Assembly: GCA_037043015.1 (NCBI GenBank) | Contig: CM073322.1 | Coordinates: 19,913,601 to 19,977,600, forward strand | Direction: 5' to 3' | DNA length: 64,000 bases | From: Bryum argenteum | Taxonomy: Eukaryota > Streptophyta > Bryopsida > Bryales > Bryaceae | The notes under the pieces: generated by a model | Seen by the model: only the letters and a program-made list of their open reading frames with translations | The model's database searches: none | What the model was told of the DNA's origin: nothing | Part shown: positions 23,741-35,262 of the stretch, piece by piece | How the letters are laid out: each line of letters starts with the position of its first letter | Numbering within the stretch: the first letter of the stretch is position 1 | Made by a program: the position numbers and the translations under genes

Positions 23741-25449
23741 AGACTTAACTGTACCATTTTCATGCATTAATTATTTGTGACATTTGTTGATTCAACCTTT
23801 AGAGGCCCAAGCATGTTTTTTAGCCTTCAATACCAAAATTTGCAAGTTGAGGTAAAATTCGGTATTTGTTTACTTTTTTGGTATTTCCAACCACAAGATC
23901 TTCAACATGACTTCTTGCACTAGTACCATGTTAAATTTCGACATATGAATCTTTACCATTTGTTAGACCATAATGTTCAAAGTTGATGTGTCAGTTTTTT
24001 TGCAAACCTTTGAAGCTTGCTCTTGTGAATTTAGAAGGTTGCCTTCATATAATTGGTAAGAGATTGAGCATGTATTTCTTAAAAATCCGAGAAGTTGTAT
24101 GATCATTAACATATTTCCAAAAAGAAGTTTCAAAAAAGATTAAATCTAAGGGTGCCCAAGCTACCGTATTTGGACTTGGAAACTAAAACTTGTGTAAGAA
24201 AATTCTTACTTTGGAATTTGACTTTGGAAATTCTCACACACACACACACCTTGTAGTATAGCAAACATTTAATAAGAATATTAAACAATAATATTAATTT
24301 TAACCCCTTCATCTAGACTGCTTGAAATCAAGATGAAGCCATTCTGGCTTGCTTGAGCCTTCAGGGGTCAAGAATGCCGATGTTAATAGAGAATTAAAAA
24401 ATTAAAGAACACTGCTACCAAGGAGTACGGATTGAACCTTTTCTTTGGTCCTGCTCAGGAGCGCGATCATGACTGTACTCTGAATTCCAAAACCTCAACT
24501 ACTTCGTTGTGCATTTGAAGTCGGTACCCTACCTTTCAGCAAAAGTCATGTGAAAATAAAAACCAACTAGAAGTTAAACATCTTGATGTCTTGATGTCTT
24601 GATATACACCCACCTAAACTGGAATGTACATTTACAGTAGGATGTCTCTACACATTCCCACATAAACTGTACATTCACAAAGAAGTACATCAGTAAGACT
24701 ACCACTGACATACACAAGCCATGCAAAAGGACAACAATCAAGAGTAGATTTCATCACACAATGGCAAATCTGAAGTGCGCATAGCATAGGCTCTGAAAAT
24801 GTCAACTCTGAGGGGGCTTTTTTGTGTGCGAAGAAACTATTTACTGGCACATACCCGTGATGATGATTTTGCAGCTAGTCAAATCGAACCAGACGTTTTG
24901 CTATGCATCATTCTCTACACGATGTGTAGGGTAACGGCATCTCGGCCAGAAAATGCAACTATGTTATGGATCCAGCTTTGTGATCCTGCCACTGTCGTGA
25001 GCTGTATTTGAATTTTCATCAACTTTGACCAACGCTTTTGGAGACTGCAGGATCTGACAAATGATTTCGGAACAATTTTTTGCAGGCATAAGCCAAGAAT
25101 TACCTTACGGTGGGGTTTGTACGGATTACCTCTATGAGAGTGATACCGTAAATTAAAGTGGGCTTATGACAACATCAATCAATTTGTCCTGTGCATCAAT
25201 CAATTTATCAGCCTGTCTAAATAATCACATTCCTAATGTTGTTTGATTGAAGAGAATGGATGGAAGTGCACTTTCATTGTTCATCTTTCTTTTCTGCCTG
25301 TCATATTTTTTATTTTATTTTATTTTTTATTTTTTATTTTTTGTTTAACACTATTGAACAATTACTTCAGTGCGAAAGGTATGATACGTGCCCTCATTGG
25401 CTTGGCCAGAGCAAGTATTTTTCCTCTTTTCATTTTAGCATCGTAAGGT
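23741..25449. other. No firmly supported gene
   Basis: A diverged relative of the 23.5-kb element lies at about 23790-24010, and a short (CA)n run near 24236-24250. A (TTTTA)n run is at 25303-25345. On the minus strand, 25051-24967 could be a terminal exon (SPKALVKVDENSNTAHD, then a stop) behind an acceptor, but no upstream exons could be established. Confidence 0.4.
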
Positions 25450-25458
25450 ACTGAGATG

Positions 25459-25645
25459 GAGTAAGGGATCGTGGCAGCTATCAAGCCGACGAGACCCTTA
25501 CCCCGTCCATCCAGCTTCATCCCTGCCCTTGCCCGAACTGCCGCGAATGCCGCTGCCCGCCCGACAGCCGCGGGCCCTCCGCTCTCCGTCCGTCTTCTCT
25601 CCGGAGCAACGCAGCCCTGTTGTTCCTCTCCGGAGCCCGACGCCC
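25459..25645 (+). repeat. Left TIR of the MULE
   Basis: Starts GAGTAAGGGATCGTGGCAGC and pairs with the right TIR in inverted orientation. It is strikingly GC-rich against its AT-rich surroundings. Confidence 0.9.
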
Positions 25646-25949
25646 TGTTGTTGCTGCTGCTGTGGTCTCTCATTGCACTTGCCTTCTACTTTGTCTTTCA
25701 ATTCCCTTCTCGCCTAATTCCGTAGTCGGCACATGTAGTTTCAATTTCACAGAACAAGGAGATCATACTTGCAGGTCAGTGCGCGCGACCCCTTTCCTTC
25801 CAAAGCGAACGAATTGAATGCATGAGAATTCGTTTGCTTGTGTGCATGACGATTGATCCTATTGCGTTCAGATTCGAGATTGCAGTAGTGGACAGTGTTG
25901 TTACCAATTTTTGTTGCTTACATACAATAAATTGTTTAAGGTTAAGGAT

Positions 25950-26745
25950 GAACATGGATAGGGTATTGAATAAGCTAGGGATTAGGGTTTAAGTTTAACT
26001 CCAATCTGAGCTAGTTCAAGCGTTAAAATCATCTCATCCCCCTTTTATCTATTTATTACCTATTTTTCAATGTTCCAGTGGTGTTCGTACGGATACTAGT
26101 ATTTGTCCCTGCACCTGTTGTGTGGTGCGAATATAAGATAAGATGTAGGATAGGGGATTAGATAAGGTATTGTGAAATATCTTAGAATTCTAGCTGAAGC
26201 TTACTTAAATGAGTAATGACATCGTTTATAACAACACAGTGGATAGGGTACTGTCATATAGACTTGTAAGAAGGTCACATATGTACGAGAACATATAAAT
26301 AATACGTCACGTAATAATGTTTGACGTGCAGGTGTTTGAGTACAAGAAGTGCAAAGGAGAAATAGTTCTCTAGTGCGTATATAAGATAAGATGTAGGCCT
26401 GTAGGGTACAGAAACCGATAGGGTATTGTAAACGATATGTGAATCCCATCTGAAGCTTAATTGAATGAGTAATGGAAGCGTTCATAACAATACAATGGAT
26501 AGGATATTGACATCAAGACTCGTAGGAAGAACACATATGAGAACGTATGAAAGTACAAGAAGTGCAAATTCAAATAACAGTCCACTATATATAAGATAAG
26601 ATGTAGGATAGAAGACTAGATAGGGTACTCTAAAAGATATGTGAATCACTGAATCTTAGCTGAAGCTTATTTAAACGAGTAATGGTATCCGTTATAATAA
26701 TACTACGGATAGGAAATTGACAGGACGGATCAATACCCTATCTAA
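25950..26745. repeat. Internal MULE repeats, about 200-bp units with GATAGGGTATTG
   Basis: Three successive units share AAGATAAGATGTAGG, AGCTGAAGCTTA and ATGAGTAATGG, at about 26130, 26385 and 26590. An inverted unit lies at about 27830-27990 on the other side of the transposase-like region. Further GGGTATTG words flank both ends. These could be subterminal binding sites or a separate internal element. Confidence 0.75.
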
Positions 26746-26776
26746 GAAGTAATGTATTCACTCCCTATGTATCTAT

Positions 26777-28340
26777 TCACTCTCTAGTTCCAAATGATCG
26801 ATTTCTTCGTGCCATCCTCTCAAACCAATCTTGGTTTCTTAATATACTATTTCCTAAACCGTTATCCACGGTGTTGAATGGTGTACAAGGATGTAGGGAG
26901 TCATTTACACTATCTACATTCAATGCCCTGATCTTTCCACACAAAATTCTAAATTCAGCAAGACCATGTTGAGCTGAAAGAAGCCCACCGTCTACCATAA
27001 CATTTTCCATTTCTCAAACACTTTTTTGGAACTCCTTCATGATATTCGACAATTTCTTCTCGTCACTTTCAACATCAATAATCTCATCCTCTACCAATTC
27101 CTCTGGCCATGTTGCATTTGGGTCAATCTAATTGGGAAGATCGACATTAACATCTTCTTCCACGAAACCACCATCTCCCTCCACATCTCCAAATGGATCT
27201 TCAACATCTGGGATATTACACGCTATCGGGCTATTTACATCGGGTCACTCCAACCCTTTTTGTTCCGTACCACATTCCACAGAACTCAACAATGGTATCA
27301 GTAAATAGCCCGAAAATCTTCACAATAACAACTTGATGTTTGCAAAAATTACCACAAATGGACCACTCACACTTAAAACACGCGTATTTCTGTACACGGA
27401 GGGTGATACTTTGTACCACACGTCTTCATTTTTTGTACTTTGGACTAACCAAGGTTTGCCATCTCCATCTAGATGAAGAATGTCGAATTCTTCAATTTCT
27501 TGTGCAGCTACAATACTTTTGAGGACAATTTCCTCAATCTTATTGTTTTTGATGAAACCCAAAGACTTTAAGTCAAGCCTATATAAGTAGTGTCTCTCAA
27601 CACTTTCATGTAATTTGACTATTAGCCAATCCAATCGCCTTCCTTGAGTACCACGTCGATCCATTTTCATCCATCTCTTTACTGCACCATGGTAAGACTC
27701 AATTGTCCCCGTCGTATCAGCTCCACTATGACGACGTCGACGTAAACCTTTCAACCACATGCCTAAATAAAAAGAGAGAAATATGGTTAAAACCAACAAA
27801 CATAAAACTTACTAGATTAGTTTTTAGATAGGGTAGTGATTGGTCCTGTCAATACCCTATCCGTAGTATTGTTATAACGGATGCCATTACTTGTTTAGGT
27901 AAGCTTCAACTAGGATTCACATATCTTTTACAATACCCTATCTAGTCTTCTATCCTACATCTTAACTTTATTATACGCACCACATGACTATTTGTTTGAA
28001 TTTGCACTTCTTGTACTTCAACTCACTCTCAACTCAAACACCTTCAAATAAAAATATTAATACATGACATATTATTCATAATTTGATTAGAAATTTAAAT
28101 TAACCAAAACGGATTATGTTATATTGAAATAATACTTTAATTTAAAGACATACCAAAACGGCTGTAATATGACCATATGTAGTCTTCAAAGTTGACAACA
28201 TCTTCACCAACTTCATCAAAGAGATCGGTAACAGCTTTGATCGCCCTTGCAATAAAATCCTCCTCGGTTTAGGGTTTAGAGGTACTTTGAACCGCCAAAA
28301 CTTGTCACTTGTGTCATTTTTCAATACCTTATTTTGCATA
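26777..28340 (-). pseudogene. MULE transposase remnant with SWIM-type zinc finger
   Basis: On the minus strand, a segment at 27799-27420 carries TTGTIESYHGAVKRWM and GRRLDWLIVKL. This pattern is seen toward the C-terminal side of MULE transposases just before the SWIM domain. It is followed in a different frame (27419-27231) by CFKCEWSICGNFCKHQVV, a CxCx(n)CxH SWIM finger. A C-terminal piece (27010-26777) and a possible N-terminal piece (28339-28142) lack clear landmarks. The frame change at about 27420 could be a splice or a frameshift. The catalytic DDE region is not recognisable, so the gene looks non-functional. Confidence 0.7.
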
Positions 28341-28880
28341 AAAACATGACACTAGATTAAGAAAAATGTAAAGCATATCAATATATTCCAAAAAAAACAT
28401 AGGCATGTGCATTTTGAAGTATCAATTATATGAGTTGTAACTACAAATATCATGTGTAAGCACAATATCATATCAACTACAATACCCTATCTTACCTTAC
28501 GAACAATCAGTACACACATTAACATTGTTACAATACCCTATCATACCCTATTCACAATGGGTGCATACAATCAGTTGTTGCATGTCTAAATATAATGTTG
28601 TTCACTACCGAGAGTGACGCGAGCGATACCGGCGCAGTGGTGCTCGAACATGAAGAGGTCAAGTTTGTTGTGGCTTGGACATTTAAAGCACGTTTAGGAT
28701 TTGAATCCCATAGCGAAGTCGGCCACCTAAACCAGTCGACTATTGCGAAAGAAATTGCCAAATACCTCCATCTGCACAAATACCGAAAGAGCATAAACAA
28801 TCTAGGTTTTGCGAGACTGAGCAGCTGAAGATGAAGCGCCGGAGTTGACGTGCTCACAGTCGCAGTAGAGCGGGTGTCGG

Positions 28881-29067
28881 CGCCGGGCTCCGGAGAGGAG
28901 ATGAAAGCGCTGCGCTGCTCGGGAGAGGAGACGGACGGAGAGCGGAGGGCCCACGGCTGTCGGGCAGGGCAACGGCAGTCGCGACAGTTCGGGCAGGGGC
29001 GGGAATGAAGCTGGATGGACGGGGGTGAGGGTCTCGTCGGCTTGGTAGCTGCCACGAACCCTAACCC
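28881..29067 (-). repeat. Right TIR of the MULE
   Basis: Reads outside-in on the minus strand as GGGTTAGGGTTCGTGGCAGC and pairs with 25459-25645. Confidence 0.9.
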
Positions 29068-29109
29068 ACTGAGATGTTGCTACTGCTACCATACATGTAG
29101 CTTGACTTC

Positions 29110-29478
29110 TTAACCCTTAAACGTCTCAGGTGTCCCGAGGGGTCCTTTTCCAACAGAATCTTCTCTGTAGCTCTCAATGTACTCAACTTTTCACTTATAT
29201 TTTGATGTCAAACTGGTCACCTTCTTCTGATGCATTCAAAAAGTGAAATTTTACAATTCAAATCACAATTTATATGAGTGATTTTGTGCTTTGAAAGGAT
29301 TGTGGTAGGTAGGTTGGGGTTGTACATAACCTTGTAGGAGTTTGCAAGCTCATCATTGATTGGATCATTCACGATGCCCAAGTTCAAAAGTGCACTATTC
29401 ATGATGCCCAAGTCCAAAAAATGCTGTGATCCAATTTTCAGCTGCCCCAATCCGTATAGCTAAACGTTTAAGGGTTAA
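29110..29478. mobile_element. TTAA-flanked MITE, relative of the WAT1 intron copy
   Basis: The left end is TTAA-CCCTTAAACGTCTC and the right end is AAACGTTTAAGGG-TTAA, with a 361-bp interior. It matches 53876-54251 in the same orientation along its length, for example TTTTCCAACAGAATCTT and TTTGTGCTTTGAAAGGATTG. It lies 34 bp beyond the MULE target duplication. Confidence 0.88.
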
Positions 29479-29595
29479 TGCAAGAAGCTACCACATAAGT
29501 TGGTTTAGAGGAAGTGACAGTTGATGGAATCTAGCTCATTCTCGTAGGTAGATTCTGCAGTCTCTTTCTCAAAAGTGTTCTAAAGGGGTCGTGTA

Positions 29596-29945
29596 AGGTG
29601 CTCAATAATGGCTCAATTTTCAGTAACAGGAAATCTAATTGGATGTAATCACTGGAAGCAACTTTCGTGCACGATGGAGTTTAGTAGAAAAATAGAGCAA
29701 GTGGATTCATCATTTTGAGGCTCTTCTATAATGAGTTATGAATTTTAGGGCTTCACAATATAGGTGTTTCTGAAATGGTATCATGAAGTAATGTCTTGTA
29801 AAGTTTGCAATGAGTACATCATGTTTTTGTATGGCAAAACTATCAGTAAAGATTACCTTAAGTGAAATTATCTCATAGAGCTCCACTATGGAACCTGCTC
29901 CATTTTAGACCACTCTAGTATACTTTGGAAAACACATTGAGGCAA
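29596..29945. mobile_element. TA-type element, related copy
   Basis: Resembles 47890-48215 in the same orientation (TAGTAGAAAAATAGAGCAAGTGG, TATAATGAGTTATGA) and 18113-18705 in reverse. The right end has TAGACCACTCTAGTATA. It is diverged and non-coding. Confidence 0.65.
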
Positions 29946-31081
29946 TTTTTGAGAAACTTGAATTTTTTGTATGCACTCGAAAGTAATCCAAATTGAAAAG
30001 TCCAGATTGTGTTGCAATCACAATTTAGTGTACTATAATAGTACGGAAAACTTTTAGATTTATGATTCAAGGATCACAAAATAACTAAAAATAACTAAAT
30101 CAATTATTTACAATGAGTGCTCTTACTTCTGCTTCAATTTCAACCTCTATTCAAGCAAATAAAACTGGAAATGAACGCTTGAGGATACTCTTTTTATACT
30201 TAAGTCCATACATGACTTTTTGATATAATCTCCTCTAATCTATTCGGCTAGTGTTGTATCTCTCAAAATGTTGCACCATTGTTCAAGTCCTTGTTGTAAT
30301 AAAGGTTGTGAGGGCTAACACAAGTGGTGACAAAAGTTCTAAAGTTGGTCAATAAGACTAATTGAGAAATCAAAAGAATCCATCCCAATTATTCAACAAA
30401 TATGGACTCAAGTAGATAAAGAATAACCTCTTGAGTTATTTCAATTGTCTTTGCTAATAAGGATGCTGAAACTGAAGCAAAAGTGAGCACATTGAATACC
30501 GGTCCTACATAATTTAGTACATGTGAGTTGTTTTTTGAGTAGGTTGCATAACACCCTCAAACACTACTTCGCCAAAGTGAGGGTCACACTTCTACATGGC
30601 GACAACCATGTTCTAGGCAATCAAAAGTTCTCCAAGGAAACAAGTGCACATAGTAGTGCGGTCTAAATGGAACATGCTCTACAATGAAGCTCTTACTGGT
30701 AAACTTCACCTACAGGTACACAATAGCTTCTCCATACAACAGTATCATGTACTCACTATAGACACTACAAGGGCATCATTTTCGGAACACCTATATATAC
30801 TTCCAACTTCAAATATTCATAACTCATTGTAGAAGAGTCCAAAACTGATGATTCTGCTTGCTCTAACTTTCTACTAATTTTCCCTCTACATGAAAATTGC
30901 TTGCACTGGTAACATCATGCAGATTTCCCGTGCTAAAGATTGCGCCACCTTACTATAACCTTGTCCCTAAACCTCGTGCTCAAAGCAGCATGAAAATGTG
31001 GCAAGGAGAATGAGATGAAAAAGAAGCCAAGTGGTCCATAGAATGGCCATGAAATAACCAACACAGGAACCCTGGGTCCTG
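29946..31081. other. No gene; another partial TA-type element at about 30690-30965
   Basis: The sequence from about 30690 to 30965 matches the 18.1-18.7 kb element in the same orientation (AACTCATTGTAGAAGAGTCC, CACCTTACTATAA). The rest is AT-rich with no supported feature. Confidence 0.55.
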
Positions 31082-31680
31082 TTATACAAAAGCATAAGCC
31101 AAGAGCATTTTCCAGCCGTTAATGCCAATTGCATCTATTGCATTCAGAAACCTGCAAAAGGCAGGCTCCGGACACTGTTTCCGGGGCCATTCAGTTCGTG
31201 TTAAAGATATCCATATTTGCTTGCAAACAATTGACTCAGAATGCTCCTCAAAGATGCAGGTGATCTGTGCAACAATCGCCAAACCTTCCAATATCGTCAC
31301 CTTTTGCAAGGGAGTGATGCAAATACGCAAAAAGTTGGAATAAAAGCCTTATTGTGATACGAACCCTTCCTCCTCTCGACCTAAACTCAAAATATTCACC
31401 ATCATACTTTGTTATGAACCTGCCATGCTTGCACGATTGAATCAACGGTATCAGTACAGGCTCAACGTTGGCAGGGGCTCTCAGTACGGTCAAACTATCT
31501 GAGAATATCATACAACTTGCACCCTGCGCACTCAAATCTTGAACTGGAGTAACGAAATTCTGACACTCACAGCAGCATCATGAGAAGATCCTATCAATGA
31601 GTTCGCCTCCTTACGGTTCGCGACTCCGGGTGGAAAGAATCTCACTTCTTTGTTAGCGCCGGAGCTAGCTTCGTCTGTCC
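31082..31680 (-). CDS. Possible small gene or gene fragment, function unknown
   Basis: On the minus strand, from about 31670, the translation DEASSGANKEVRFFPPGVANRK runs to about 31570. Another frame then runs from 31560 to 31250 (ANVEPVLIPLIQSCKHGRF), and a third frame ends at 31082. Composition is more coding-like than the flanks, and a GT near 31365 could be a donor. I could not assemble a consistent exon chain and recognise no domain. It may be a decayed gene. Confidence 0.25.
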
Positions 31681-31699
31681 TCCTGATCAAATTGGACTG

Positions 31700-32896
31700 T
31701 AGATTGTACATAGATATTGAGACTGTATATATGGATCTTCTTCCATACCCATTGTGATCAAATATCGATGATTGTTTCTTTTCTGGCTAACTTGCATTTT
31801 TCAGCAGTATTTACAATGCAGCAAATTAATACCAAATTGATGAGAGAAAAAGACTTGAAAGTACGAAAGAGTTCGAAACCGATTATATTGAAGGCTATTT
31901 TAAAGAACTATTGAAGAAATCAAAATACCTACAATGATAAAGAACACACGAATGCCCTTGTAGACAAATGTTATATACAAATCCGCACAAGAGTATGAAA
32001 AGGACACCATTGCATTCACTAGTATGTATGGTAGTGTAAACAATAATAGTGATATTCTAATCACCTTATGGTATTAAAACGTTCATATTTCATTGCAACA
32101 ACGATATGTTGTGTTACCATAAGGCCTTAGAGACTACATCATGGATATAAAGTCTTAATGGTATATATCACTATGATGTATGTTTGTTGCTAATAGTGTC
32201 CAACTTTCTTACCAAAATGAAAAAAAAGTTCCAAAATGATCTAATACAGCTTTGCACTTGTTTCTGATGACATGGCAACGTTCAATTGCTTAACAACGAC
32301 AATGACTTCACAAATGAAAGAAACGAGTACAAAATTGCCAATTAGTTACGAAATAAGATGTCCACAAAATCTTGCAAAAAAGGATGAGCCATGCCAGCCC
32401 ACCCAAAAATGCTCTAGCAGTTAGTGCCAAGCGCCAAGGGGAGGAGCTGCCGTGCCTATCTCCCTCGGCCCTTGTCGCGTCAGTCACTCCCGGTACCTCT
32501 CCATTCGCTCGTGCGCTCGGTCGCTTAGCTCACGCCTCGTTTGCTGGCCTTTTTCCTATCGCCCACCCGCTTGCTCGCTGCCTACACTTCCACTCTCTCA
32601 GAGAGCTATCGATTGATTGCTTGCACTGTGGTCCCGTGATTGTCACGCTTTCCATCTCGGACGGTGTTGTTGCTCGCTCGCCCTTGCCCTTGCCCTTGTA
32701 TACATGTGTCTGTCATGACGGAGTACATGCCCCTGCCATGCCGTAGTTGTTTATAGTGCGTGCGTGCTCGTATAGTATATGCTCTCGTTGCAGTTTGTAA
32801 ATTCCCTGTAAATTTGGGTTGATTGTGTTTCGGGTACTGGAGCTTGAATTGATGTGAGGTTTCGGTTTCAGAGTTGTGTGTGTTGGGTTTGTTGCC
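31700..32896. promoter_or_regulatory. Upstream region of histone H1
   Basis: AT-rich DNA gives way at about 32380 to a GC-richer stretch running up to the H1 start. This stretch probably holds the promoter and 5' UTR. An open frame at 32372-32746 lies in it but has low-complexity, non-conserved character. No confident TATA box was identified. Confidence 0.45.
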
Positions 32897-33896
32897 ATGG
32901 CCGCTGCTGACTCTGCCCCTACGATCGACCCTGCCCCTACTGTCGAGTCTGTGGAGGAAGTGCAGGCGGACGAGAAGCCTGTGAAGATCAGTAAGCCCCG
33001 CAAGGCCAAGGCCCCTGTGGAGAAGAAGCCCAAGGTCGTCAAGGCTCTCAAGGAGAAGGCTGATGAGGCTCCCAAGGAGAAAGTGGCCAAGGAGAAGGCT
33101 CCCAAGGCACAGGCCCTGCACCCATCGTATCTCGTGGTAAGTAGCTCATAGCATGTCTGTTGTGAATGTGGCTGGTATGACATCGCATTCACATGTTGAC
33201 ACATCGTGAATGGTGTTGTGAGTTCGAATTCAGATGGTGGTGGAGGCGATTGGGGCATTGAAGGATCCGACGGGGTCTAGCCAATATGCGATTGCCAAGT
33301 ACTTGGAGGACAAGTACAAGACGGGCGTGCCTTCGAACTTCAAGAAGATGCTGACGGTTCAGTTGCGGAACTTGACGAAGTCTGGGAAGCTGGTGAAGGT
33401 GAAAAATTCCTTCAAGCTTTCGGACGAGTTGAAGAAGCCTGCGAATTCTGCGGCAGCCAAGGCTCGTGCTAAAGCAGTAGCGCCCAGGGCGAAGGTGGTC
33501 AAGAAACCGTCGACTGGCGGTCGAGTGAAGAACAAGAGTACGGCTGGAGCCAAGCCCAAGGCCACTGTTACCACCAAGGCAGATTCCAAGGCAAAGCCGA
33601 AGGCGGTGGGGAAGGCCAGTACGCCAGCGGCAAAGAAAGCGAAAGCAGCGGCCCCTGCAAAGAAGGCAGCCCCAGGTGCGAAGAAGGCGGAAGCGGTAGC
33701 GCCCGTGAAGAAGGCAACAACAGCTCCGGCAGCGTCAGCGAAGAAGCCCTCGACGCGCAGGAAGTCTCCGATGGTGCGCAAGATTGTGACGCTGAAGAAA
33801 GGTATCAAGAGCGTGAAAGCCAAGTCGACGACGAAGACGAAGCCGACGGCCAAGTCACCCTCGGCCACATCTCCGGCGAAGAAGGCGAAGAAGTGA
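32897..33896 (+). CDS. Linker histone H1
   Basis: Two exons, 32897-33136 and 33234-33896, encode 300 residues. The intron is 97 bp, with GTAAGT and CAG signals and phase 0. The start was placed at GTTGCCATGGCC, which has a better context than the ATG 21 bp upstream. The N-terminal tail is rich in A, P, K and E. The winged-helix globular domain runs from HPSYLV across the intron to LVKVKNSFKLS and includes TGSSQYAIAKYLEDKYK and FKKMLTVQLRNLTKSGKLV. The long lysine/alanine/proline-rich C-terminal tail ends KKAKK. H1 binds linker DNA at the nucleosome dyad and compacts chromatin. The single intron sits early in the globular domain, as I recall for plant H1 genes. Confidence 0.95.
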
Positions 33897-34112
33897 GGAG
33901 GTCTTTCACTGTGGGTCACAATTGAACTGGTGTTTATGAACACCACCATCTGGGAGGAATGCTCAATGTCCTAGGGAATGGGTGGGTATGATTGCGCGTC
34001 TGGAATCTTCGTGGATGGAAAGGGATATGAGTGCTATCGTTCCTTCATCGTCGTCGGTCTTGTTGTTCTGAGATTCTTTGCTCTTGTTGGATGTGCAATC
34101 GCTGTCTGATGG
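33897..34112 (+). other. Probable 3' UTR of histone H1
   Basis: Non-coding sequence following the stop codon. No animal-type histone stem-loop was seen, consistent with a polyadenylated plant transcript. Confidence 0.4.
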
Positions 34113-34543
34113 ATGCGTGCTTATGCAAATTCCCTTGATACATCTCCGCTTGATCCTAATCGCTTCTGCTTTCTCCTAGGCCACCACTGCAACCTGTATT
34201 ATACCAGGGACCCATCACCCGCTCTCGCACGATGCAACCTGCATTCAGGGGACACACGATACATGCATACAATAGAGGTATTACCCGCGCCGGCTCGACC
34301 GTAGACCCTCTTGCTTACTACCGCAATCGAGTTAGCCTTCCCGGTCCCTTTCGCAATCCAGTATACACTCGAGTATTCGAAGCGCATGAAGAACTCGATC
34401 GAAGATCCCGTCGAGTAGGTCGTATTACTGATATCGCTCTTCCATGGGTTGATCGTTTGCGCTCTTTAGGCAAATTTGCTGAGTGTGTTCTCCCCTGGAA
34501 TGATTTCAAAATTTATTCCTCCATGCTGGATAGACTTTCATAG
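34113..34543 (+). CDS. Hypothetical open frame, unknown function
   Basis: The 103-codon frame from the ATG at 34232 to 34543 stays open upstream to about 34176, next to a pyrimidine-rich TCTCCTAG acceptor-like site. It reads GPITRSRTMQPAFRG, then RSRRVGRITDIALPWVDRL. GPITRSR resembles a motif common in Ty3-type polyproteins, so this may be a retroelement scrap and not a host exon. It has no other recognisable domain. Confidence 0.25.
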
Positions 34544-34544
34544 T

Positions 34545-35020
34545 GAGACGACCCGTGCAATAGCCTGCTTGTTAAGCTTCAAAATATACAAGCGTCGTGC
34601 TTCGTAGTTCAGAAAGCGTGCCTTCGGAATCTTGACTATGTGAAAGCCTGCTCGCTGAGTTTCGCAAATCAGGAGAGCTTGCCATTAGATCATCAATCTA
34701 CGGAGAGTGTGCTCAATGCAATCTCAGATTTGTAAAGCTTGTGTACAGATTCTTACAGCTCTTCATTATGAATCAAATTCTGCGAAGCTCGAGAACAATC
34801 TCGAATAAAAACAGCGTTCTGATTTGCGTGTTCGTAAAACCCCACGATCTGGAGGAGAGCTCTGATGTCCTTGTCAATGGAGTATGATTGGGGGTTTGAG
34901 ATTTGTGTGAAAGGGGCGTAAGTACAGAGGTCGTGTCGTCATCGCTTGTCCCTTGTCATAGACGGTCTTGTTATCTGCGATGTCAGGTTTGCAATTGCTC
35001 TTTGTATATGTGTGTACATA
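34545..35020. other. Degenerate short repeats, no gene
   Basis: Variants of GCCTGCTCGCTGAG and AAAGCTTG recur loosely at about 34560-34800. Nothing else is supported. Confidence 0.35.
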
Positions 35021-35262
35021 TTAACCCTTAAACGTCAGACCCAGCCCGAGGGGTTGGGTTTTTTTTTGAGAGAATCTCGCTCATAACTTACACTCCATTA
35101 CACCAAATGGAATTTTTAAAATTCCAATCTGAGCACCTTAAAGAGATCTATACTTTCTTAGAATAGAGCTCATGCAAATTAAAAATAGAATAATGCTAAA
35201 AGTGGAGTTTAAAAGAGATTTTGGGTGTGGTATCAGGACAGCATATGACGTTTAAGGGTTAA
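35021..35262. mobile_element. TTAA-flanked MITE, copy 2 of the near-identical pair
   Basis: Ends are TTAA-CCCTTAAACGTCAG and GACGTTTAAGGG-TTAA. It is a 234-bp copy, inverted relative to 18163-18405. Its right TTAA overlaps the left TA of the next element. Confidence 0.9.

Larger units (their letters stand above)
25450..29076 (-). mobile_element. Mutator-like DNA transposon (MULE) with long TIRs and a 9-bp target duplication
   Basis: The 9-mer ACTGAGATG stands directly outside both ends (25450-25458 and 29068-29076). Inside it are inverted repeats of about 185 bp (25459-25645 and 28881-29067) sharing TCGTGGCAGCTA, CAAGCCGACGAGACCC and GGGCCCTCCGCTCTCCGTCC. Long TIRs with a 9-bp duplication are the Mutator signature. 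Element length is 3,609 bp. The interior carries minus-strand transposase remnants and several copies of a GATAGGGTATTG-containing repeat in both orientations. The TIR arms differ at roughly one base in ten, while the target duplication is exact. Confidence 0.93.

Noticed and set aside
24967-25150. Possible terminal exons on the minus strand (SPKALVKVDENSNTAHD)
   Set aside because: Splice signals fit, but only about 30 codons are involved and no upstream exons or family could be established.
25471-25725. Plus-strand 84-codon frame
   Set aside because: It lies mostly inside the GC-rich MULE terminal repeat and has a counterpart in the other TIR, so it is explained by the repeat.
28552-29055. 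Minus-strand 167-codon frame
   Set aside because: Its first third is the right TIR of the MULE, and the remainder has no domain.
32372-32746. 124-codon frame upstream of H1
   Set aside because: Low-complexity translation in the likely promoter and 5' UTR of H1; no domain or splice link to H1.
33359-33949. 196-codon frame antisense to H1
   Set aside because: Alanine/phenylalanine-rich shadow of the lysine/alanine-rich H1 tail.
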